This document shows, in pieces, positions 55,518 to 64,000 of a stretch of 64,000 bases of DNA; positions within the stretch are counted from its first letter, which is position 1, and every line of letters begins with the position of its first letter. The DNA lies in NCBI GenBank assembly GCA_963921195.1, contig OY992540.1:79225337-79289336 (forward strand), written 5' to 3'. A model generated the notes under the pieces. It saw only the letters and a list, made by a program, of their open reading frames with translations. It was not told where the DNA came from and ran no database searches. This stretch comes from Pegoplata infirma. Lineage: Eukaryota; Arthropoda; Insecta; Diptera; Anthomyiidae. The position numbers and the translations under genes are program-made.

Positions 55518-55980
55518 TATAATGTCTGACAGTCTGGCTGCACTGAAAGCTCTTTTTGCTTATGATATGACATCCGGACTGGTCATGAACTGCATTGAGT
55601 CACTTAATGAACTAAGACAGCATAACGACCTGACTCTCGTATGGATTCTGGGTCACATATACGGGAAACAAAAGCGACCAATGTTTGGAAAATCGTGGTG
55701 CCCGACGAGCTTTTATTGGGCCAGAACCATTCTTTGATTTGCCATCGGGACATATTAAAAAGAAATTAAAAATATGGAGTAAATCTAAGTTTATAAAGCA
55801 CCGTAAATTTTGCGCTAGCAGCGACAGGCAAAGAAATTCATAACTGCATCCAGCTTGATATCGAAACGACTACTGCCTTTGGACAAAAATAATCTACTAA
55901 TTTTTACGTCCTACCAAACTGGACATTAAAACCTACGTTACCAACTAAAGCCTTGTCATTTAACAAGGAATTTGGTAAAA
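55518..55980 (+). pseudogene. R1-like RNase H, second half, and ORF2 tail
   Basis: MSDSLAALKALFAYDMTSGL carries the SDS motif; NELRQHNDLTLVWILGH is the WxxGH end of the RNase H domain. Frameshifted tail sequence follows, similar to the start of 59489-59850. Confidence 0.8.
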
Positions 55981-56011
55981 TTTTTAGAAGAATAACTCTC
56001 GGTAGTCGATA

Positions 56012-56787
56012 CACAGAACAAATTTTGTACATAAATAATATGAACTGCTTTCATTGATTTCAGGTCATACTATTTATGAATAAATTTTTACTATTTATAA
56101 ATCTGTTCATTTATTTTCAATTTCCAAAAAAATAAACAACTTTTTTTTGTTTTTGAAATATAAAAAATTTGTCAAATTATATTTTTTCTTTTTTCTTTGC
56201 TTGGAAAATGTTAAGAATGGGATTTAAAATTGGTTTACCATAGAGGATATGTATTAAGGAGGCGAAAAGGTATGTAGAACATAAAATTGCCAAAATATTT
56301 TGTAGTAAATATGTATTTTTCTTAATTTTTTAAGGCAGTTCATCTTGGATGATTGGACCAATTTGATTGTCTTCTACCAATTATTGTTAAAGAATTTCAT
56401 TTAATATGGATTATTTATGAAGTGCTAAAGGACACCACAATATTCTGGACGATAATCTTGCAAATTTTATATGAATTTGGTATATTTTGTATGTTATGTA
56501 ATTTTTGTGTAAAGATGCCGTTTAGGTTAATAAAACGCGTCTTTTAGGGCGCAAATATATATTTTATAGTAAATATATATCAAAATATTGTTATTATTGT
56601 TCGCAAAATATATTTTGTGTAGAAAATTTGCAGAAATTCAAGGAAAAAATTACCGTAGATTTATTTATTATATGTATGAACAAATTCATACATTGTATAA
56701 AAAAGATTTGGGAAAAAAAAGTCATGTTAGATTCATACAGTTTATGAACAAATTTATTCCATGAATGAACTTTTTTTTTCTGTGTAG
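56012..56787. mobile_element. TIR element with ACACAGAA ends
   Basis: The ends TACACAGAACAAATTTTG and TTTTTTTTTCTGTGTA. GAACAAATT and TTTATGAA words recur near both ends. Non-coding; ends similar in style to 5411-6134. Confidence 0.5.
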
Positions 56788-56788
56788 G

Positions 56789-56993
56789 GATCGAAATTCA
56801 ACTCGAACGTGATTTTTTTCAATTTTTGTCTATGCCTAAAATTATGCTTTGATAAATACAAGCTTTTTGTGTTAATTTTCATGTTTTTATGTTTCAGTGT
56901 TGTAAAATAAACATATTTAAAGCTTGTATTTAATAAAGCATAATAGGCCTAAAGCATAATTGAAAAATCGCACGTTCGAGTAGAATTGCGATC
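56789..56993. repeat. Palindromic element, about 205 bp
   Basis: GATCGAAATTC...CTCGAACGTG (from 56789) is mirrored by CGCACGTTCGAGTAGAATTG (about 56969-56988). Inner words TAAATACAAGCTT pair with AAGCTTGTATTTA. Non-coding MITE-like. Confidence 0.72.
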
Positions 56994-58168
56994 GCTATCG
57001 ACTCTGAGAATTAGCCTCCTGACCAGTAAAATTGCAGGCGTAACGTTTCAAAGAAATGATGAAAGTTTCTAAAGTTTAAACAATTTATATTTTCAAAAAT
57101 TTATTTTACAAAAAAAACTAGCACTGAAAAAAACTGGATCTTAATATAAACATTATTTTTTTCATAACTTAAATAAATATTTAATATTTTGCACATGAAA
57201 TTGTTTATTTATTTTATACTACATTTAAAATAATTATATTTATAATTCAATAATTTCCATTAAAAATTTTGTAACTTTAATTGCTTGTTTTATTTTTTTT
57301 CCTATTTTAAAAATATATCAAACTGTTTTATGAGGCATTAAAAACATTTTTGTTGATTTTTCAAAAAGAAAAATTTTTTTTAGTGGTTAAACAAAAATAT
57401 TTAATTAAAAAAAAAATAAATACCGATAAAAGAAAAAATGTGTTGTATACAATTTAAAATATTTTTTTTTTTTATGTTATAAACTTTTTTATTTGTATTT
57501 TATATTCTATAAAATGTATACTAAACTCTTTTTCATTCAATTCATTTAAGTCTTCAGTTTGGAATATATTCAGTATTTTTTTTTAGCTGCCATTTAACGT
57601 AACAATCATTATTTGAAAAATTTATCTTTTTGCCACATGTGGTGAATGAATAAGTAAATACTGTATGTTTGAACTCGTCATTTATATGTAGTTAGTAGTA
57701 GAGAATGTGGTTTTTTTTAAAAAATTTTTTGTGTTGATTTTTCTTAACACAATTTTTTTTTTTATGTAAAAAAAAAAAAAATTCTATTGTCAACTTTCTG
57801 ACTCTATGACACTAAAGGGGTTGCCAACTCTAAACATAAATTAATTTCAGATGTTTTTTAAGAAATAAAAGTAAAATTTTTAATAATAAATGCCATATTG
57901 ATTGGATTTGTAAACAGTGTTGCCACCCAATGGTAAAATTTGCCCTTTGGGAAAATTGGGATTATTCGCCCAATATCTCAAAAACGGTGAGGCATAATAC
58001 CAAAATCCACAGTTGGGATTGTCCTTACAAAACTCAAGTTTTCAAAACATATCTAAAAGTTTGAGGTTTAACTTTTTGTCTAAATTATTTCAGTTTGTGG
58101 TCTCCTCTAATCATTTACTTTTCGTGCCAGGTTATTTCGCATCCTCTCAATGGTATTTTAAATTACTT
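56994..58168. other. AT-rich non-coding DNA
   Basis: No gene is seen. GTGTTGCCAC (57917) and GGTTGCCAAC (57825) resemble hAT ends but have no matched partner with a target duplication. Confidence 0.45.
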
Positions 58169-58641
58169 TGTAAGTAAAATTTAAACTTTTGAAATGACAC
58201 ACAAAAACGCCGAGACACCCCAACTTTTTTTTGGGTCATAGAATCCAGAGGTATACTCCGTTTTAAAAATTTAGCTCGAAATAACGAGATATTTTGATTT
58301 TAAATTTGCAAATATAGAGTAAAAATTGAATAAATCAAAAAAAAAAAAAAAAATATAAAATTCATCAAAATAAGAGCAAGTATTGTTCCATACCCGCTTG
58401 AAAATGGAAGTACATTATTTCTAGATATAAATTTTGACAAATAACAAGTTTTTAACAAGTTTTTAAAGTTTTTTTCATTTAAATAAAATGAAAAATCGCC
58501 TAAATCTACTACAAATTTAAAATCTAAATATCTCGGGATTTTGAGCTAAGTTTTCAAATCGGGGTACACCACTGGATTCTACGACCCTAAATTAGGTTGA
58601 CATGTCTCGGCGTTTTGGTGTGTCATTTTCACCTACTTACA
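58169..58641. repeat. Inverted-repeat element
   Basis: TGACACACAAAAACGCCGAG (58195 on) pairs with CTCGGCGTTTTGGTGTGTCA (58605-58624). The inner AAATATCTCGGGATTTTGAG word and its partner continue the stem. It may extend to the outer TGTAAGTA/TACTTACA pair. Non-coding. Confidence 0.68.
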
Positions 58642-59262
58642 GTGTTATAATATGGCAACTCTCTTTTCTTTACCCATTCCACATATAAAAAGCTTGTTGA
58701 TTGTTAATAAAATTGTTTTGTTGTTATTTTTGCATTTGTTATGTCACTAAATTCAGTATGTTAATTTCAACTGCAAAAATATTGTATTTTTACTATACAA
58801 AGTAATAAATAAACAAAAAAATATTTGCTCTATTCGAAAACAAAAGAAAAAAATATTTTACAAAAAAAATAGTTTTAAAAATAGTTTTGTAAACAACTGT
58901 TTCCGTTCAGATTAAAATATGAAAAAAAAAAAACATTTTCTCACAGCAGGATTAGGAAGGAAGTATTTGAAATATTTAAAGGATGTAAATGGCGGTTTCG
59001 AATGAAATGTTTTTTTTTTCTCACAAAAACAATGATCACAATTGTTTTTTAAAGTTTTGGAATTTTATTGTTTTAGCTTATTTTAGAAAATAAATAGTGA
59101 ATTTTAATAGCTTTGGAATGTAGGATCCTCCGGCGAAAAAAATATTCTAAAACAAGTTGAAATGTTAAATTTGACTTGGTTAAACAACAATGACCTTTTT
59201 ATTTGAAAGTAATTTTTTTAATGTAAAAAATCTTTAAAAATTTTGACTAGAAATATTTTATT
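58642..59262. other. AT-rich non-coding DNA
   Basis: No gene or recognised repeat. Confidence 0.45.
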
Positions 59263-60585
59263 ACACTTAAAAAAAAAAACTGTAATATTAGCAAAAAACG
59301 CTTGTAAACCTACAAGAAAATATTCTGATTTTGAACCCACAATTTTTTTGGTAAAGTAAGCAAAAATGTTTTGCCAAAAATTATTTAACTGATTTTTTTT
59401 TATTTCGACTTAGATTAGATTAGATTAGATTAAAGAGGCCCTGCACTGCGACCAGAATGATCTTTTGTGCAGCCTGAGAGGGGGTGCCCTAAATATTCAG
59501 GCTTTTAATAAAGCCGAGAATCCTATTTGGCAAAGAGTTTCGTATGTCAGTTGGAGATAACAAGTGTCCCCCCAGATGTCGAAGCCTTCTATCAGTCAGT
59601 CTTGGGCATGTACAAAGAACATGTTCTGCCGTCTCCTCCTCTATCTCGCAGAATCTGCACGTGTCCGTGTCAGATAGATACCTTTTCCTAAGGTGGTAGC
59701 GTAAGTTGCAATGTCCAGTTAGGTAAGGCGTTAGAATCCGGAGATCCTTTTTGTCCAAGGATAGTAGCAGCTTTGCTACCGAACTGGATGGAGTGATGAA
59801 TCTCTTCGCCTGCCTTTGGCCAGCACAAAAGTTCCAGTGTTCGACTTAGTTCATACACATTTGAGGACCCCATTGGGTTCGGACCCGATAGTTCCAGATC
59901 CCGATGGGCCTAGACCTAGTTGGGTTCCTTAAAAATCGTCATAGTTTTTGATCCAAAATTTTTGTCTGTTTCGCTCTACCTTGCTTAGTTTTTGAGATAC
60001 GTGATTTTAGGGGACCACTTGGGATTTGAGAATTAAAAAACTCGATAACTTCAAAAATATTACTCGGAGAGCTTTTGGTGATTTCGTGGTCTGGTTCTAT
60101 GTGTTGAGAGCTACAAAAATGATTTTGGACTTTTTTATCGTGTCGGCATATTTACCGAGATATGAGCATTTTAAAATTTTCGGGAATGCTAACTTTTTTG
60201 GATCCAAAGTAAGGACCCATTAGGGTCCACACATGTGAAGTGGACCGGCGCTACTATGGAAAGCCCGAGAACCAAAAATCGCCTCCATTTTGCTATATCT
60301 GGCTTACAATTAGTTTCAAAGATAGCGCCATTTTAAGTTTTCTTAAAAAAAAAGATTTACAACTTATTTTTGCTATTATTAGCAAAAAAGCTTGTAAAAA
60401 TTTTGTCAATTTTAAACTTAGCAAAAAAAATTAGTTCAAATTTTGTTTAAAATTGCTAATGCGATAAATGAAGTTAACAAGATATTTTTGCTAACTTGCT
60501 AATCTCAACTAAAAATTTGCTAAAGGTTAGCTTACTAGCAGTAGCAAAAAAAAATTAGTAAATCTACTAATGTATTATTTTGAGT
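59263..60585. mobile_element. Possible TIR element holding an R1-like insertion
   Basis: TTACACTTAAAAAAAA (59262) and TTATTTTGAGTGTA (about 60573-60586) could be its ends, and ATTAGCAAAAAA...GCTTGTAAA words occur near both. Weak evidence; limits uncertain. Confidence 0.35.
59411..59870 (-). pseudogene. 5'-truncated R1-like element, intact C-terminus and repeat tail
   Basis: The minus-strand frame (stop at 59489) reads SLDKKDLRILTPYLTGHCNL, then CRFCEIEEETAEHVLCTCP, a C-x2-C-x7-H-x4-C finger typical of the ORF2 C-terminus. It ends ILGFIKSLNI and a TAG. The 3' UTR is GC-rich and finishes in (TAATC)n at 59411-59432, like the short-repeat tails of R1-group LINEs. Being open to the stop, it is the youngest-looking LINE piece here. 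Confidence 0.85.
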
Positions 60586-60590
60586 GTAGC
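59871..60590. other. Unassigned non-coding stretch
   Basis: A GGGTTC/GGACCC-rich piece at 59870-59935 and 60215-60260, otherwise AT-rich. No gene is seen. Confidence 0.35.
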
Positions 60591-61065
60591 GATGTCCGTC
60601 CGTCTGTCTGTGTGTTGAAAACACGCTAACTTTTGAAATACTTTACGTAGGCTCCTGAAGTTTAGCACATATGTTGGGCATTTACCTGGTCAGGTTGGTA
60701 TTGTAATCCAGCGAAATCGGTCCAGTGGTTCAAAAGTTATGAGCAAAAGACTGAATGTCGGCAAGGGTTTTTCGTTTAATAACGGTTTTTTTGAGATAAA
60801 AAGCACGCTCACTTTCGAAAGACATGCTGAGACATGCTTGGCATATATATTTGTCACTCCCCTGGCCTAGTTCGTATTGAATTTCAGCCAAATCGGTCCT
60901 GTGGTTCAAAAGTTATTAGTAAAACCGAGAATTTCAGATTAGTTTCACTTTAAATTCGCGTGTTGAAAACCCGTTAAACATTTTTTAAAAACAGTGGAAG
61001 GTCACAAAAATATTTTACAACGTATTGTTGTCACTCAAAAATATTTTTACACTAAAAAATAATAC
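60591..61065 (+). repeat. T2 repeat fragment
   Basis: GCGATGTCCGTCCGTCTGTC, CACGCTAACTTTTGAAA, and the twice-repeated ATCGGTCCAGTGGTTCAAAA and ATCGGTCCTGTGGTTCAAAA, as in 42350-42660 reversed. Non-coding. Confidence 0.65.
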
Positions 61066-61074
61066 ACTCCATAT

Positions 61075-61447
61075 AATTTGATCGAATGATCAGTTTTTTT
61101 ATTTTATTTTTCCAATTTAATTACAAAACATTTTTAATAATTTTAACTTTTTTTTTATTTTTTATTTATTTTTTTTTATAATAATAATTTTATCCAATGA
61201 TCAGTTTTTTTATTTTATTTTTCCAATTTAATTACAAATCATTTTTAATAATTTTAACAAGGGGGCTCCTGTAGGTTAGTTGGTAGCGTGCTAGTCTATG
61301 AAACACGGGGTCGTGGGTTCGATTCCCACAAAAACCCTTGGTCGATTTCGCTACAACGAGACGACAGTCATTTTTACCAGTTCTCGTGGAGGTTAAAAGA
61401 AAATTAAATTCTAAAAATAAAATAAAAAACTGATCATTGGATCAAAT
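61075..61447 (+). mobile_element. tRNA-derived SINE-like element with inverted ends
   Basis: A tRNA-like head (61264-61345) carries the B box GGTTCGATTC (61316-61325) and an A-box-like TAGGTTAGTTG (61272-61282). The flanks are inverted: AATTTGATC..AATGATCAG on the left, and CTGATCATTGGATCAAATT on the right. The left flank is duplicated (61075-61145 and 61188-61258). The head does not fold as a full tRNA. Confidence 0.68.
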
Positions 61448-61492
61448 TACACAGCTCAACAAGAAAATGCGTATTGGATTCTGGTTAGTGAT

Positions 61493-62103
61493 TTTGATAG
61501 TGTCTGTTGCGCTGATTCCAAATCCGGAGCCCAAACTTGTCTATCACGTCAGGATTTTGAGTAATTCGCGGTTAAAGTCCCGAAAAAGGGAATTTTTGAC
61601 CCTTTTTAATTGCTTATAAAATAAGATCCCGACACGCAAATGACTTGGTATCAGGCTCGTTCGAATGCTTGTAATTTTCTCTTAAAGATAAGATAAAATG
61701 TTCTAAAAATTTAATTTGCTAAAATGGTAAAAAAATCATTAGCAAAAAACCTTCCATTTTTTCAATATTTAGTTTATTTACACAGTGTTTTTTAACAAAT
61801 TTCCATACAAATTCATACGTAAATTTTAGATTTAAAGCACTTGTGGCTAATGATTTTTTTACCATTTTAGAAAATTAAATTCCAAGAAGATTTGATCTTG
61901 TCTGAAAGAGAAAATTACACACTTTCGAATGAGCTTGATACCAAGTCATTTGCATGTCAGGATCTTATTTTATAGGCGTTCAAAAATGGTCAAAATTGGC
62001 CTTTTTTGACACTTTAACCGCGATTTTCTCAAAATTGTGACGTGATAGAAAAATTTGAGTGACCGTTTTTGGAATCGGGGCACCAAACCCTATCAACTTT
62101 TTT
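61493..62103. repeat. Large imperfect palindrome, about 610 bp
   Basis: The arms share TGATTCCAAATCCGG/GGAATCGGGGCACC, TATCACGTCAGGATTTTGAG/TCAAAATTGTGACGTGATAG, AAGTCATTTGCATGTCAGGA and ATGATTTTTTTACCATTTTA words in mirrored order, meeting near 61800. Foldback-type, non-coding. Part of the left arm matches the repeat at 21951-23383. Confidence 0.78.
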
Positions 62104-62242
62104 TGTTTTCATCCAAAACGCAGCGACAAACCTCACATTTGTAGAGCGGTGAAATTCAAAATATGTTTTTTTGAACATTCATAAAAGAGTCAGGAAAGAA
62201 TACGAACATATATTTTTTAGAATCTTTTATGAGTCATATAAG

Positions 62243-62445
62243 GCCCCTGTAGGTTAGATGGTAGCATGCTAGCCTATGAAACAGGGGGTCGTGGGTTCGA
62301 TTCCCACTAAACCCTTGGTCGATTTCGATACAACGAGACGACGGTCATTGTAACCAGTTCTCGGTTAGGTTTAATTAATTATTAAAAATGATTTGTAATT
62401 AAATTGTGAAAACTAAATAAAAAACTGATCGTTGGATTAAAATTA
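62243..62445 (+). mobile_element. tRNA-derived SINE-like element, second copy
   Basis: Starts GGCCCCTGTAGGTTAG, with the B box GGTTCGATTC at 62294-62303 and the shared ACCCTTGGTCGATTTCG body. The right flank ends CTGATCGTTGGATTAAAAT. The left inverted flank is missing. Confidence 0.68.
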
Positions 62446-63338
62446 TTATTATGATATTATAAGATCGCCAAGAAAAAGGGATTATGTTTTCTGAACGTCT
62501 AAGAACTCTTTTATGAGTCTTTTCGAGCTCCAAATGAACGCTTGGTTGTTTTTTTATTATTTTTTTTACACTTGATATAAAAAATAAATTGAAAATACAT
62601 AATGTATTTATTTTTAATTTTTTCAATACTTTTGTAAAAAAAGATTTTTTCATAAAAAAAAAGATTTTTTTTCAGAAATAAAAAGTTTTTTCAAAAAAAT
62701 ATATGGCAACACTGATCGGAACGAAACCTTCAAAAAAAAAACTTAAGTAATTTTGGATGATATGGATTAAAAATAGTCTTATTAAATTGACATTTTAAGT
62801 CTAGTATTCTCTAGCACAAAATGGTTGTAGAAAGAAAAAAATGGTACTTTTTATAACTATTGAACTAAAGACTCACAGAGTTTTCTAATTTGACATGTAG
62901 GATATATTTAGAAATTGTAATTTTGAAAATTCCGGAAAGAATGAAACATACATCAAACGAAATGGAACGGGGAACAAATGGAATAGAAGAAGGAATGAAA
63001 TGGAATGAACCAGGGGACGACATGGGATGATATTTTTTTTTACTCAAACTTTTTATTCACAAAATTTTTTTCCCTCAATTTTTTTTTCACTCGAAAATTT
63101 TTTACTCAAATTATTTAGAGGTTTTTAATCCAATATGTGACACTAGAGTGAAGTTTTTTCTCCAACTTTTGATTTTCCCATGTTTCCGGGCAAATTTTTA
63201 TTCTTTTAGACCTAAAACTTATGTGGTACAAATTTAAGGCCAATGTGGTATACATTTTAGGCCAATCGGAATAAACAAACCCGTGGCACCCGGCGATAAA
63301 AGTTTTGAAAAAAAAGTTTAAAAACTATGTCTTGCAAT
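62446..63338. other. AT-rich non-coding DNA
   Basis: No gene is seen. A GGAACGAAATGGAA-like purine patch lies at 62935-63010. Confidence 0.45.
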
Positions 63339-63841
63339 TAGAGATGCGCGGGTGACACGCATTTTTTGTGATTCATGTGATTCACGCTTTAATCACGAGT
63401 GATCGTGAGTGAAATTTATTTTTACTCCCATGATCGTAAGTGCAAGTGATGAGAAAAAATTGTTTCGTGCGTGAGCGTGCGTGAGTAGTTTTTTTCTCGT
63501 GAGTTTGTGTGATTGTTTTGTGCTGTCGAAATAAAAAAAAAAACAAGTAAGAAAAATGTCATCATATTGAATTTAGAGGGTTATTAATACCAAATTGTGA
63601 TTTAAATAAATGTTTGATTTTTTTAGGAATTTAAATTCTTTTTGTGCAAGAAATCAAAAAAAGTAAAATAAAAATTTATTTATTTTAATTTCGTGAGTCT
63701 TCGTGAGCGTGATTATTTCGTGTTACTCACATGAGCGTGCGTGAACGTGAGTAAAAAGAAAAATACGTGCGTGATCATGCGTGAGCAATATTTTTATTTC
63801 GTGAGCGTGTGTCAGTCAAAATTCACTCAAGTGCTCATCTA
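63339..63841. mobile_element. hAT-type element with CGTGAGCGTG arrays, 503 bp
   Basis: The termini TAGAGATGCGCGGGTGA and (inverted) TAGATGAGCACTTGAGTGA are only weakly matched. The flanks CTTGCAAT and CTTGCGAT (63331-63338, 63842-63849) form an 8-bp duplication with one mismatch. GTGAGTG, GTGAGCGTG and GTGCGTGA words occur 15 or more times, crowded at both ends. There is no transposase. Confidence 0.72.
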
Positions 63842-63867
63842 CTTGCGATACATCATATTTATAAATC

Positions 63868-64000
63868 TGATGCACTGAACACGAACCTATAAGAAAAAAC
63901 TTAAAGTCGGTCGAACGGTTTACGAGATATCGCAATTTAAAATTGGACGGTTTACGAAGTATCGCTATTTAAAATTGTCAAAAAATATTTTTTTTTCCTA
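63868..64000 (+). repeat. Partial inverted-repeat element cut by the window end
   Basis: CTGATGCACTGAACACGAA and GAGATATCGCAATTTAAAATT match the left arm of 31862-32300 (CCGCTGAGCACGAATTT and GAGATATCGCTATTTGAA). Confidence 0.55.

Noticed and set aside
57825..58660. hAT-type element between GGTTGCCAAC/GTGTTGCCAC and ATGGCAACTCT
   Set aside because: The ends are only partly complementary and I found no 8-bp duplication at any combination.
61264..61345. tRNA gene
   Set aside because: A- and B-box matches exist but the acceptor and anticodon stems do not form; the sequence recurs in a SINE-like element at 62243.

Overview
The window looks like dipteran nuclear DNA, probably from a higher (schizophoran/calyptrate) fly. 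It is very AT-rich. CAA/CAG (opa-type) and GAT/GTC triplet repeats are abundant. Jockey/I- and R1-like non-LTR retrotransposons lie broken across it, and many short dispersed repeats carry GTCC/GTCT tracts of the kind reported from dipteran mini-me elements. There are no bacterial-style genes and no intact rRNA or tRNA genes. The species call is an inference.

Only one stretch looks like host coding sequence: a first coding exon on the minus strand at 47657-48521. It encodes a Gln/His/Thr/Pro-rich N-terminus ending in a conserved-looking block and a GT splice donor. A minimal upstream ORF overlaps its start codon. The rest is intron or intergenic DNA made of transposon layers separated by unique AT-rich sequence.

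Layout. 1-8930: unique DNA, a perfect 46-bp-arm hairpin (897-1016), a T1 repeat carrying a 204-bp hAT MITE (2169-2372), an array of a 35-bp palindromic unit (2996-3520) with decayed relatives, and opa-like repeats. 8932-9769: an 838-bp hAT-type element full of TCGCCA motifs. 10000-22000: Jockey/I-like reverse transcriptase and RNase H fragments plus a foldback-type element. 23384-25422: a second motif-rich hAT-type element with two TIR elements nested in it. 26760-29290: a minus-strand reverse transcriptase interrupted by a 120-bp MITE and by a Transib-like element (28165-29156). 30286-31824: a T2 repeat holding a foldback palindrome. 34473-38445: a four-level nest (TIR element, T1 repeat, hAT-type element, 1.2-kb foldback palindrome). 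39477-40302: an hAT MITE. 40394-41401: a foldback element. 42984-44229: a pogo/Tigger-like TIR element with a nested element. 44903-45961: a further motif-rich hAT-type element. 47657-48521: the exon. 48980-55980: R1-like retrotransposon remains cut by a T2 repeat, a deleted mariner, a foldback element and a TA-flanked element. 56000-64000: palindromic elements, a 5'-truncated R1-like 3' end, two SINE-like tRNA-derived elements and a last motif-rich hAT-type element (63339-63841).

The strongest signals are seven elements with 8-bp target duplications (two with one mismatch). Five of these have short family-specific direct motifs massed at their ends. Next comes the Transib-like element, whose right end matches the RAG heptamer and whose 5-bp duplication accounts for a shifted host reading frame. 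Two foldback families have arms built of ordered 20/21-bp units. T1 and T2 are working names for two dispersed repeat families defined here.
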